DNA of 64,000 nt from Bog-473 sp963744935 (GTDB lineage: Bacteria; Actinomycetota; Acidimicrobiia; Acidimicrobiales; RAAP-2), in the NCBI GenBank assembly GCA_963744935.1, contig CAVUVM010000003.1, positions 124,001-188,000 on the forward strand, in the 5' to 3' direction. The notes below the pieces were generated by a model. It did no database searches and was not told the origin of the DNA. It was given only the letters and a program-made list of their open reading frames with translations. The stretch's first letter is position 1, and each line of letters starts with the position of its first letter. The position numbers were made by a program, and so were the translations under genes. This document shows, piece by piece, positions 27,187 to 36,081 of the stretch.

Positions 27187-27600
27187 TCACTCCCCCGACA
27201 GTGCTTCTTCGTCTGCTTCCTCTTCCTCCAGGGTGTCCCCTGCGACGGTTGCGTCCGCGGTGAAGTCCGCCCCTGCCTGCTCCTCCAACGTGAGCTCGGC
27301 TGCGGGATCGGCCTCGAGCCGTTCCTCGGGGATGGGTACGCCGCTGCGCACCGAGCGCCCGTAGGTCCCGGCGGACAGGCGGGCCTCCGCACGCTCGATC
27401 GCAGCCAAGCGCTCTCGGAGACCTTCGGTGATGGCGTCGTCGCCCTCCATGTCGGTCAGGGGCTCGGCCGGGTCGGCGATGTCGCCCCGATCAGCGAGGG
27501 TGCCAACCTCCTCGGCGCGTGCCGTCGTCAGGTCGCGGAGCAGCCCCTCGACCCGTGCCCGCTCGTCTTTGAGCAGCTGCGCTGCCCGTTGCTCGTCCAT
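27187..27600 (-). CDS. DksA/TraR-like protein lacking the zinc-finger cysteines
   Basis: 137 residues. The N-terminal half is a coiled coil (DERARVEGLLRDLTTARAEE, then ERLAAIERAEARL). The C-terminal half aligns by eye with the DksA/TraR zinc finger: GTYGRSVRSGVPIPEERLEA has the usual GTYG-x-C-x-x-C-G-x-x-I-x-x-x-RL frame. The four metal ligands are replaced by Ser83, Ser86, Thr104 and Glu107. An acidic tail (EEEEADEEA) follows. DksA proteins bind in the RNA polymerase secondary channel and modulate initiation. This variant should not bind zinc. It lies 36 bases after the rpsA stop on the same strand and is probably co-transcribed. Confidence 0.8.
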   Translation of the reverse strand: MDEQRAAQLLKDERARVEGLLRDLTTARAEEVGTLADRGDIADPAEPLTDMEGDDAITEGLRERLAAIERAEARLSAGTYGRSVRSGVPIPEERLEADPAAELTLEEQAGADFTADATVAGDTLEEEEADEEALSGE

Positions 27601-27636
27601 GCGCTCTCCCGATCTCGGTGACGACGTCGCCTGCTG

Positions 27637-29145
27637 CTACTCGCCGGCCGGCGCAGCGTCGACCGCGGGGGCGGCCTCGGCTGGAGCGGCGGCTTCCGCT
27701 GGAGCGGCGGCTTCGGCTGGAGCGGCGGCTTCTGCGGCAGCGGCAGCAGGCTCGCCTCCGGGCGCAGCGCCGTCGGACACCTCACCACCCTCGGCCACCT
27801 CGCCGTCCTCGGGTTGGTGCACCTGCGTGCCGGCCTCGGCGGCGAAGTCGGCCCACGCCGCCTGCGCCTCGGTCTCGGGGGTGAACTCGCCCTCGGCGTA
27901 GTCGTAGCCGATGTAGTTGCCCTGCTCGTCGTAGGCGTGCTCGCCGAAGGCCTCGCGGTACTCCTCGGAGACTTCGCCACCCTCGGCCGCCTGCTTGATC
28001 GACAACGAGATCCGTCGCCGCTGCAGGTCGATGTCGATGATCTTGACCCAGAGCTCCTCGCCCGGGGTCACCACCTGCTCGGGCAGGTCCACGTGGTGCA
28101 CGGCCATCTCGCTGATGTGGACCAGGCCCTCGATCCCGTCGCCCACCTGGACGAAGGCGCCGAAGGGCACCAGCTTGGTGATGCGGCCGTAGACCAGCTG
28201 GCCCACGGAGTGGCTGTCGGCGAACTCCTGCCACGGGTCGGACTGCGTCGCCTTCAACGACAAGGAGATGCGCTCCTTGTCGAGGTCGACGTCGAGCACC
28301 TCGACCTCGATCTCGTCGCCGACGGACACCACCGAAGAGGGGTGGTCGACGTGCTTCCAGGAGAGCTCGGAGACGTGCACGAGACCGTCCATGCCACCGA
28401 GGTCCACGAAGGCGCCGAAGTTGACGACGGAGGACACCACGCCCTTGCGGCGCTCGCCCGGCTTGAGGTTCTGGAGGAAGTCGCCGCGCTGTTCCTTCTG
28501 CGCCTCCTCGAGCCACGCCCGCCGCGACAAGACCACGTTGTTGCGGTTGCGGTCGAGCTCGATGATCTTTGCCTCGATCTCCTTGCCCACATACGGCTGC
28601 AGCTCGCGCACCCGGCGCAGCTCGACCAGCGAGGCGGGCAGGAAGCCGCGCAGGCCGATGTCGACGATCAGGCCGCCCTTCACGACCTCGATCACCGGTC
28701 CCGAGACCATTTCGCCCTTGTTCTTCTTCTCCTCGATCGTCGTCCAGGCCCGCTCGTACTGCGCCCGCTTCTTGGAGAGGACGAGGCGGCCCTCCTTGTC
28801 CTCCTTCTGGAGCACGAGGGCCTCGACGTGGTCGCCCAACTTGACGATCTCGTTGGGATCGACGTCGTTGCGGATGGAGAGCTCGCGGGCGGGGATCACG
28901 CCCTCGGACTTGAAGCCGATGTCGAGCAGCACCTCGTCGCGGTCGATCTTGACCACCGTGCCTTCGATCACGTCGCCGTCGTCGAACTCGATGATGGAGT
29001 CACCCATCGCCTTCTCGAGATCGGCGTCTCCGAGGTCGTCGTCGACGATGGTGCGCGGCGTGTAGTTGCCCTCGGCGTCGAAGCTGCCCATCGCCTCGGG
29101 CGAGAGGAGGGACGTGGCGGAAGGGGAAGAGGCTGCGTCAGCCAT
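27637..29145 (-). CDS. rpsA: 30S ribosomal protein S1
   Basis: A 502-residue S1 with four S1/OB domains at about 56-125, 143-208, 230-298 and 316-385, as usual in actinobacteria (six in E. coli). Each has the typical strand pattern, for example GVVSSVVNFGAFVDLGGMDG and RITKLVPFGAFVQVGDG. It binds mRNA leaders on the 30S subunit. The acidic C-terminal extension ends in an Ala/Pro/Glu tract encoded by 18-base tandem repeats. The ATG at 29145 was chosen over an in-frame start 12 codons upstream because GGGAG sits seven bases before it. polA lies upstream on the same strand, 180 bases away. Confidence 0.95.
   Translation of the reverse strand: MADAASSPSATSLLSPEAMGSFDAEGNYTPRTIVDDDLGDADLEKAMGDSIIEFDDGDVIEGTVVKIDRDEVLLDIGFKSEGVIPARELSIRNDVDPNEIVKLGDHVEALVLQKEDKEGRLVLSKKRAQYERAWTTIEEKKNKGEMVSGPVIEVVKGGLIVDIGLRGFLPASLVELRRVRELQPYVGKEIEAKIIELDRNRNNVVLSRRAWLEEAQKEQRGDFLQNLKPGERRKGVVSSVVNFGAFVDLGGMDGLVHVSELSWKHVDHPSSVVSVGDEIEVEVLDVDLDKERISLSLKATQSDPWQEFADSHSVGQLVYGRITKLVPFGAFVQVGDGIEGLVHISEMAVHHVDLPEQVVTPGEELWVKIIDIDLQRRRISLSIKQAAEGGEVSEEYREAFGEHAYDEQGNYIGYDYAEGEFTPETEAQAAWADFAAEAGTQVHQPEDGEVAEGGEVSDGAAPGGEPAAAAAEAAAPAEAAAPAEAAAPAEAAPAVDAAPAGE
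27681..27734. repeat. 18-bp tandem repeat inside rpsA, three copies
   Basis: Three adjacent 18-base units beginning ctggagcggcggcttc differ only in the last bases, with a degenerate partial copy before them. On the rpsA strand they encode repeats of the form AAAPAE in the disordered tail. The unit length is a multiple of three, so copy-number changes would keep the frame. Confidence 0.85.
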
Positions 29146-29325
29146 GGTGAAGCTCCCTTCTGGGTTGCGACCTGCAACCACAGGACCGCGCCGGGGTCGG
29201 GTCGTTGGATGTGGTCTGCCACCGCCGGGCCGGCGGGCAGGGGTTCTACGATATCAGCTGCTCAGCGCGGCTCTCCCCCGCGCTCGACCCGTCCTCGGCC
29301 CGGCCTCCTGCGTCGGCGAGGCCGC

Positions 29326-32071
29326 TCAGCCCTTGGCGGCCGCCCAGCTCGGTCCTGTGGCCATGGAGATGGTGAGGGGGACCTTGAGGTCGGCCGCGCC
29401 CGTCAGGGCGGACTCGGTGAGGCGGCGCACCTCTTCCTCCTCGCCCGGCAACACCTCGACGATCACCTCGTCGTGCACCTGGAGCACCAGGCGGCTCGCC
29501 AGCTTGGTCTCCTCGAGGTCGCGGTCGAGGCGCACCAGGGCGATCTTGAAGATATCGGCGGCCAGGCCCTGGATCCCCGCGTTCATCGCCTGGCGCTCGG
29601 CCGCCTGGCGTATGCGGTAGTTCGAGGCGTGCAGGTCGGGCAACGGGCGGATGCGGCCGAACATCGTGCGCGTGGCGCCGCGGATCTTCGCCTCGGCCAC
29701 CGTGGCGTCCATGTACTGCTTCACCAAGGGGAAGGCGCCGAAGTAGCTCTCCATGATGGTGGCCGCCTCCTCGACGGGGATGCCCAGACGCTGGCTCAGC
29801 CCGTAGGCCTCCATGCCGTAGGCGAGCCCGTAGGAGACCATCTTGCAGAACTCACGTTGGGTGTGGGTGACCTCCTCGATCGGGATGCCGTACACCGCGG
29901 CCGCCACGGTGCGGTGGACGTCGGCCCCCGAGGTCAGCGCGTCGATCAGGCCCGGGTCCTCGGAGAGGTGTGCGATGCAGCGCAGCTCGACCTGGTCGTA
30001 GTCGGCCACCAAGAACGTGGACCCCGCCGCCGGCACGAAGGCGCGCCGGAACTGCTTGCCCAGCTCCGTCCGCACCGGGATGTTGTGCAGGTTGGGCCGG
30101 TCCGAGGAGATGCGCCCGGTGCGCGCCACGGTCTGTCCGAACGAGGCGTGGATCCGACCGTCCGCGCGCACCTCGGCCAGCAGGCTCTCGCCGTAGGTGG
30201 ACCGGAGCTTCTCCACCTCGCGGTAGTTCAGCAGCGCAGCGACGATCGGGTGGGCGTCGCGCAGGCTCTCGAGCGTCTGGGCGTCGGTCGAGAAGCCGGT
30301 CTTCGTCTTCTTGCCCGGGGTGAGGCCGAGCTCCTCGTAGAGCACGGTGCGCAGCTGCGGCGTCGAGTTCACGTTGAACTCGTGCCCCGCCAGAGTCTGG
30401 ACCTCCTCTTGGAGGGTGGCCGCCGACTCCTTCAGCGAGTCCGCGATCGACTGCAGCTCGGCGCGGTCGACGCCGATCCCGGCCACCTCCATCTTGGCCA
30501 GCACCCGGACGAGCGGCGTCTCGATGTCGTCGTGGAGCATGCCCATGTCCTCGGTCACGAGGCGGCGGCGGAACCCCGCCTCCATGGCCACCACGTCCGC
30601 CGCCTCGCCCGCCGCCTCCTGGGCCAGGTCGCGCGCGGTCTCCCCGGGCTCGGCGATGTCGAGCGAGAGCTGGCCGCTCTGCTCGCGCAGTTGCTCCAGC
30701 TCGTACTCGCCCGTCGACGCGTCGAGCAGGTAGGCCGCGACGCCGGTGTCCATCTCGAGGCCGGTGAGGTCGATGCCGAGGGGCAGGAGCGAGCGCATGA
30801 CCTCCTTGACGTCGTGGCCCACGACCGGCTGCGCCAGCATGGCGTTCAGCTTCTTGGCCACCGACGCCGTCGCCGAGCAGGTCGCCGGGCACCATGACGC
30901 CCAGGCCGGCCGCCTCGCCGTCGGCGGCCAACACGAGCAGGCCGAGCAGCTCGCTGCGTCCCGGCATGCCGTTCCAGCGCGCCGCGACGGCCAGGCGGCC
31001 CGTGCCGAGCTCGCCCAATTGCTTGGTGGCCTCGCCCGCCGTCACCGGCAGTGCGACGTCTCGGATCTCCAGGGCAAGAGGGGGTGCGGCCGCGGGGTCG
31101 GCCGGGCCCCGGGCCGGGGCGGTGGCCGCGGCCGACGGCGCGGACCCCTCCGCCGGCTGGCCCAGCGCGCCGGCGTCGAGCAGCTCCTCGATCCGGTGCC
31201 ACACCGTCTTCATCTCGTAGCGGTCGAACGTGGCCTCGGCACCGGCGCGGTCCCAGCCGCCGAGGGTCAGCTCCGACACGTCGACATCGAGCGGCACGTC
31301 GCGTACGAGCGGGATGATGCGGGCGTTCGAGCGGGCCAGGCCCTCGTTGGCGGCCAGGTTCTCGCGCAGCTTCGGCGTCTGCTCGTCGAGGTGGGAGAAG
31401 ACGCCGTCGAGGTCGCCGTACTTGGTCAGCAACTTGGCCGCTGTCTTCTCCCCCACGCCCGGGACCCCGGGGAGGTTGTCGGACGGGTCGCCGCGCAGCG
31501 AGGCCAGCAGCACGTACTGCGACGGAGGAACGCCGGTGCGCTCGAAGATGCCCGCCTCGTCGTAGAGCGTGTAGTCGCTCACCCCCCGCTTGTTGTACAG
31601 CACCCGCACATAGGGGTCCTCGACGAGCTGGAAGCTGTCGCGGTCGCCGGTCACGATCACGACCTCGCACTGGCGCGCCACCGCCTCGGTCGCCAGCGTG
31701 GCGATGACATCGTCGGCCTCGAAGCCGGCGGCCTCGACGACCGGGATGGCCAGCGCGGCCATGACGTCGCGGATCATGTCGAACTGCGGCGGCAGAAGCC
31801 AGGGCGTCTCGGCCCGCCCGGCCTTGTAGTCCTCGAGGATCTCGTCGCGGAACGTCGCCCCGGGGGCGTCGAAGGCCACGGCGAGGGCCGAGGGCTTCTG
31901 CTCGCGGACCAGGTAGACGAGCATGGACGTGAAGCCGTGCACGGCGTTGGTCACGACGCCCGTGGAGGTTGCCAGCGTGTCGGGGAGGGCGAAATAGGCC
32001 CGGAAGGCGAGCGACATGCCATCGAGCAGCAGCAGTGGGCCGGTTCGCCCCTCCTGTCCTGAGGCCATCAT
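29326..32071 (-). CDS. polA: DNA polymerase I, frame broken once
   Basis: The N-terminal 5'-3' exonuclease (flap nuclease) domain runs from LLLLDGMSLAFRAYFALP, with VVIVTGDRDSFQLVED and the helix-hairpin-helix VPGVGEKTAAKLL. A degenerate 3'-5' exonuclease-like region follows, without the acidic catalytic residues. The polymerase domain has motif A DYDQVELRCIAHLSEDPG, motif B around FCKMVSYGLAYGMEAYG and motif C LQVHDEVIVE. Near 30862-30895 the frame moves by one base between VMVPGDLLGDGV and VAKKLNAMLAQ. With one base removed the gene codes for 914 residues, normal for actinobacterial PolA. Because the protein is so important, the break is most likely a sequencing error. The start is one of two adjacent ATGs (32071 or 32068). 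Confidence 0.93.
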
Positions 32072-32117
32072 GTCGACACTACGGGGTCGGCGTGACGGCC
32101 GCGCCCGGCGCGCCGGC

Positions 32118-32762
32118 CTAGGGGTTCAGGCTGCCGTCGACAACCTGCTGCGCCACATCGCGCATGCGGGCCCGGGTCTGCATGGCGGTGCGCTGGATGA
32201 AGCCGAAGGCCTCGTTCTCCGGCAGGCCGTCGCGGTCCATCAGGATCTGCTTGGCCTCGTCGACGATCCTGCGGGTGGCGATCTTGTCCTCGGCCCCGTC
32301 GGCGGACTGCTCGGCCTCGATCGCCCAGATCTGACGCGCCCGGGCCAGGACGTCGGCGATGGCGGGCAGCAGCTCGCGGGGCTGGAAAGGCTTGACCAGA
32401 TAGGCGGCAACCCCGGCGTCCCGCGCCTCCTCGATGAGGTCGCGCTGGCTGAAGGCGGTGAGCAGCAGCACGGCGACCTGATGACGCGACGTGATCTCCC
32501 TGGCGGCCCGGATGCCGTCCATGCCGGGCATCTTCACGTCGAGGATGGCGAGGTCGGGCTGGTGCTCCTCGACCAGCTGCACCGCCTCGTCGCCCCGGCC
32601 GGTCTCACCCACCACGTCGTAGCCGGCCGAGAGGAGGATCTCCTTCAGATCGAGCCGGACGATCGCTTCGTCTTCGGCGATCACCACGCTGGCCAGTGGC
32701 TCGGCGCGGTCACCCTGCTTCGCCGCCCGGTTGCCGGCGGCGGCCTGCTTCGCTGGAGTCAC
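32118..32762 (-). CDS. pdtaR: ANTAR-type response regulator (PdtaR-like)
   Basis: 214 residues. The receiver domain (about 24-140) has the acidic pair E30-D31, the phosphorylatable Asp75 in LAILDVKMPG, and Lys in YLVKPFQ. A linker helix and a C-terminal ANTAR domain (about 145-205) follow, with KQILMDRDGLPENEAFGFIQ, which binds paired RNA hairpins and works as a transcription antiterminator. The layout and its place beside polA-rpsA match mycobacterial PdtaR (Rv1626). The GTG at 32760-32762 lies 4 bases after the upstream small gene and gives a compact N-terminus, although the frame stays open further upstream. No partner histidine kinase is in the window. Confidence 0.9.
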   Translation of the reverse strand: MTPAKQAAAGNRAAKQGDRAEPLASVVIAEDEAIVRLDLKEILLSAGYDVVGETGRGDEAVQLVEEHQPDLAILDVKMPGMDGIRAAREITSRHQVAVLLLTAFSQRDLIEEARDAGVAAYLVKPFQPRELLPAIADVLARARQIWAIEAEQSADGAEDKIATRRIVDEAKQILMDRDGLPENEAFGFIQRTAMQTRARMRDVAQQVVDGSLNP

Positions 32763-32766
32763 GGCG

Positions 32767-33057
32767 TTACTTCCCGGTCGAGACGGCCGCGAGGAGCTCG
32801 TCCTGTCGGCATTCGAGATCGGCCACGGTCTTGCGCAACACGTCGCGTGCCCGCACCATCGCGTCGGCATGGCGAGCCGCTTCGTTGTGTTCCTGGGTGG
32901 CCAATGGCGTCTCCGAAACCAGGGCGCGCACGCGTGCCTCGTCAGCCGACTCTTGCACGACAGCCAACTGTTCCTCGAGCACGGCAAGCTCCTCACGCGC
33001 CCGGACCAACCGGGCGTGGACGTCTCGGATGCGTCGTTCCAGCAGGACGCGATGCAT
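32767..33057 (-). CDS. Small coiled-coil protein of unknown function
   Basis: 96 residues, almost entirely heptad-like helix. Long charged stretches such as RDVHARLVRAREELAVLEEQ are followed by a break around SETPLATQ and a second helix (RDVLRKTVADLECRQDELL). There is no signal peptide, membrane helix or metal motif. It sits between menC and the ANTAR regulator on the same strand with gaps of 6 and 4 bases, so the three are probably one operon. I do not recognise a named family. It could be an accessory of the regulator, but only the position suggests that. Confidence 0.7.
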   Translation of the reverse strand: MHRVLLERRIRDVHARLVRAREELAVLEEQLAVVQESADEARVRALVSETPLATQEHNEAARHADAMVRARDVLRKTVADLECRQDELLAAVSTGK

Positions 33058-33063
33058 GGAGGA

Positions 33064-34237
33064 TCAAGTGTAGGTGGCGGGAAACCAGCGACGTCGCACG
33101 CCGAGGCGGTCGAGGACCGCCGTATCGGGCCACCGCCCGACGCCGGGCTCGGCAGGCACCATGACCCAGCCCTCCACGACGGGTGGGTACCCGCAGGGGT
33201 CGACCGAGAGGTAGTCGGCCGGGGAGCCCAGGTCACCGACCAGGCCCGTCGCGTCCTGGCCGAGACGGGCGGCGAGGGCAAGGTTCGCCGCCCGCCCCAG
33301 CCCTGCCTCGAAGAAACCCCCGACGAACACCGGCACCCCCGCCGCCGCGCACTCTGCGTGCGCAGCCCGGGTGGCGCGCATGCCGCCCAGGCGTCCGGGC
33401 TTGAGGCACGCGATGGCGCACGACCCGTTGCGCAACGCGTCGCGCACACGCCGCGGGGACGACAGGGATTCGTCGAGACAGATCGGCACGCGGAGCCTCG
33501 GTGCCAACAGCGCGTGCGCGACGAGGTCGGCCGGCGGGAGGGGCTGCTCGACGCAGACCACGTCGAAGTCGGCGAGGGGGTTCAGGAGCTCGATGGCGTC
33601 CTCGGCCCGGTACGACCCGTTGGCGTCGACCTGGAGCGCGAGGTCCGGGTGGGCCGCGCGCGCGATGCGCACCGGCTCGAGCTCCCAGCCGGGCTCGATC
33701 TTCAGCCGGACCCGGGCGGCGCCGGCGGCGACGGCCCGGTCGACCTCCTCGCGGAGCACGCCTGTGTCGTGGTCCGGTGGGATGCCCACCACCGCGCCGA
33801 CCGCCATGGTCTCGAAGCCGCTCCCCGTCTCCAACGACTGGGCCAGCGAGCGGCCTTGCACACGCAGCTCGGTGTCGGCCACCGCCATTTCGAAAGCGGC
33901 GGCCAGGACCCGGTCGACCGGCGAGCTCCCGAAGAGCCGTGGCACCGCCGGGCCGGCGGGGAGCCGACCACCTCGGGCGGCGGCTGCCCTCTCGAGGCGC
34001 GGCACGGCGAACTCTGCGGCCATCCGCTCGACGGCCGCGAGTTCCGGGTCGACGCTGGTGCCGCCGGCCAGCGCAGCGCACTCGCCCCACCCCTCTCCCT
34101 CGTCGGTGACGACGCGGACGAAGAGCAAGGGCCGCAGCCGGTGCACCCCGGCTGCCGTCCCGACGCCGAGCGCGGAAAGGGACGTCGACCCGCACCAGCT
34201 CGACGCCGGCCAGCGTCAGTGCCGAGGGGTCGCCCAC
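33064..34237 (-). CDS. menC: o-Succinylbenzoate synthase / N-acylamino acid racemase family (enolase superfamily), frame broken once
   Basis: The muconate-lactonizing-type barrel is clear. RLKIEPGWELEPVRIA is the catalytic KxK strand (first Lys replaced by Arg here). QVDANGSY, VCVEQPL and ICLDESL hold the three metal-binding acids, and ACLKPGRLGG holds the second catalytic Lys. This matches the OSBS/NAAAR branch, which dehydrates SHCHC to o-succinylbenzoate in menaquinone synthesis. The N-terminal strand (LAGVELVRVDVPF, GTG start at 34235-34237) is one frame away from the rest (GTAAGVHRLRPLLF). One extra base near 34150-34185 explains this and gives 390 residues. The neighbours are not menaquinone genes, so the racemase role cannot be excluded. 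Confidence 0.85.
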
Positions 34238-34279
34238 CCCGCCACGGTAGATCGGGCCTTGTACGCTCGGGCGTTCCAG

Positions 34280-34361
34280 CCCGGATGGCGGAATGGCAGA
34301 CGCGGCGGCCTCAAAAGCCGCTGTCCGAAAGGGCGTGCGGGTTCGAGTCCCGCTCCGGGCA
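34280..34361 (+). tRNA. tRNA-Leu (anticodon CAA)
   Basis: The acceptor stem GCCCGGA pairs with TCCGGGC, followed by discriminator A. The D-arm is TGGCGGAATGGCAGACGC-like. The anticodon stem GCGGC/GCCGC encloses the loop CTCAAAA with anticodon CAA, decoding UUG. The long variable arm GTCC-GAAA-GGGC is typical of class II tRNAs, and the T-arm is GCGGG-TTCGAGT-CCCGC. CCA is not encoded. It stands at the border between the conserved menC-polA side and the accessory region that follows. Confidence 0.95.
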
Positions 34362-34454
34362 CGCCGAGAGCGCTGCTGTCACACCGAATTCACAATCTTG
34401 CATTTCCCCTGTCACTCGGGGCCCGCTCTGGAAGGTGTGGCTGGAGCACCCCCA

Positions 34455-34498
34455 CCGCCTCTGTAAGACTGGGGGACGAAATTCACCCAGCGAGGCGG
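34455..34498 (+). promoter_or_regulatory. Nested stem-loop in the leader of the lysozyme-like gene
   Basis: CCGCCTC (34455-34461) pairs perfectly with GAGGCGG (34492-34498). Inside it CTGGG (34469-34473) pairs with CCCAG (34486-34490), leaving a 7-to-1 internal loop and a 12-base apical loop. The outer 3' arm holds the purine-rich GAGG just upstream of the proposed ATG at 34507, so folding could hide the ribosome site. No known riboswitch consensus was recognised. Confidence 0.45.
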
Positions 34499-34506
34499 CA
34501 AGGGCG

Positions 34507-36037
34507 ATGACTGCCAGGTTTTGGCTCACCGGTCTCGCCCCACAACGAGCACCGATGACTCGCATCCTCTTCAGCGCCTGTTTTCTTCTGGCCGCCGTGG
34601 CGGCATCGGCGTGCGCTGTCATCTCGCCGGCCGTGCCGGGCGCGGGAACGGCGGGAGCTGTGGCCGTGGTCGGTACCCCTCTGCCTCCGGGCTGGGAGCT
34701 CTGCGTGCTCGCCGGGGTGAGCGCACCCGCCACCAAAGCGAACGTCTCCGACCTCGACGAGTGGCAGGTCGCCGAAGGCGGTTCGACCAACAACACGGCG
34801 GCATACAACCCGTTCAACACGAGCCGGACGACGGACGTGCAGGGTGCGCCGCTTGCCGGTGACGTCCATGGTCGGCGGGTTCCCTGCGTTCCCCGACTGG
34901 CTGACCGGTTGCTCGGCGACCGTGGCGACGCTCCTTCAACCGAACATGTGGGTCATCACGGCGGCCCTCCGGGCCGGGAACGTGGCGCCACCGGGACAGT
35001 TCCTGGTGGACGTCGACGGCAGTGCTTGGTGTGCGCCCTTCGCCGCCGGCCAGCCGTGCTACGAAACCGCCGATCGCGGCCTCGGGCGGCAGCATCCCGG
35101 GCGTGATCGCGGCCTCCTTGGCGCTCACCGTCTACGGAAACGTGCAGTCCGATCTGCGCGCCTATCAGGACGCCACCACGACTGTGGCCAGCCAGCAGAA
35201 CACCCAAGTCGCTCTGGCCCTCCAGGTGGTACCAAGCGCAGACGAGAGTTGCGACCGCACAAGCCCACTACGAGCAAGTCGAGCGTCAACTCGGGACCTT
35301 CGCCGTATCCGAATACATCCACAACGGGCTCTACGACGCCAACGCTCTGGCCGGCGGTGGCAGCACGACAGAGAGCCAGACCGGCTTGGCTGCGCAGCAG
35401 TACACGAAGGTTGCCGCAACCGACATGGTGGATCGAGTCCAGGCAGCATCCGCCGCAGCTGACGTCCGCCCAGGGCGATCTCGCGGACGCGGACCGGGGC
35501 TCCAGAGGGCCGCTGCCGCGTTACTGGCCGATGAGGCCGCCGAGAATCATGCGCTGGAGAGACTGATCGACGACACGAGCACGCTGCAGACCGCAGGTGC
35601 CTGCACGACGGTGAGCATCCTCAACACACCGTCAGGGTCGTCGGCCGGAAGCGCCGGTCGCCACCGGCGGCACCACGACCAGCACCACCACCACCAGCAC
35701 AACACGACGCCGGCGAGTACGACGGTGCCGTCGACCGCGGCCTCCGACATCGTCGACCACCACCACCAGCACGACCGCGGCCACCACAACGACCACGATC
35801 ACCGGTTCCGCAGCGGCCGCTCCGGCGTCCGGCGCGTCCACGCCGAGCTGCCCGCCGACCAACCAGGCCGCGACGACCACGACCACCGGCGCCCCGTCAA
35901 CCACGACCACGTCGCCCCCCCAGCGTTCGAAGCAGGGTGGGTCCTCCACGGCAACTCCGGCACAGGTCAGCCCGGGCGGGTTGGGAGCCCTGCAGGGGTG
36001 CGTGTCGGCGCTCTCTCCACGCAGCAGCAACACATGA
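34507..36037 (+). pseudogene. Secreted lysozyme/muramidase-like protein with Thr-rich tail, frame broken many times
   Basis: Read across frames, a secretion signal (RILFSACFLLAAVAASAC, possibly a lipobox) leads to a lysozyme-like domain. Its segments are LCVLAGVSAPATKANVSDLD, EWQVAEGGSTNNTAAYNPFN, GGFPAFPDWLTGCSATVATL and DVDGSAWCAP. The Glu in WQVAEGGS is a candidate catalytic residue. A helical part (AHYEQVERQLGTFAVSEYI, KVAATDMVDRVQAAS) and a Thr/Pro/Ser linker follow. The frame changes near 34860, 35070, 35230, 35455, 35500 and at least once in the linker; single-base insertions explain most. The stop at 36035-36037 is chosen because a strong stem-loop follows 13 bases later. Start alternatives are ATG 34507 and 34555. 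It is either a true relic or, more likely, a badly sequenced gene. The enzymatic role is an inference. Confidence 0.55.
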
Positions 36038-36049
36038 GCAACTCGACCT

Positions 36050-36081
36050 GAGCCGACCCTGGGTCAGCCCTGAGTCGGCTC
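36050..36081 (+). terminator. Strong stem-loop after the lysozyme-like gene
   Basis: GAGCCGAC (36050-36057) pairs perfectly with GTCGGCTC (36074-36081) around a 16-base loop, 13 bases downstream of the proposed stop at 36037. There is no U-run. Its place supports both a terminator role and the chosen stop of the frame-broken gene. Confidence 0.5.

Noticed and set aside
30846..30900. Programmed frameshift in polA
   Set aside because: No slippery heptamer or downstream pseudoknot was seen, polA is not known to use one, and many other genes show the same one-base change.
34362..34506. Possible c-di-AMP (ydaO) riboswitch before a wall-hydrolase gene
   Set aside because: The position is right, but the conserved ydaO blocks, including the GACAGCUAACC-type end, are absent. 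Only the hairpin itself is reported.
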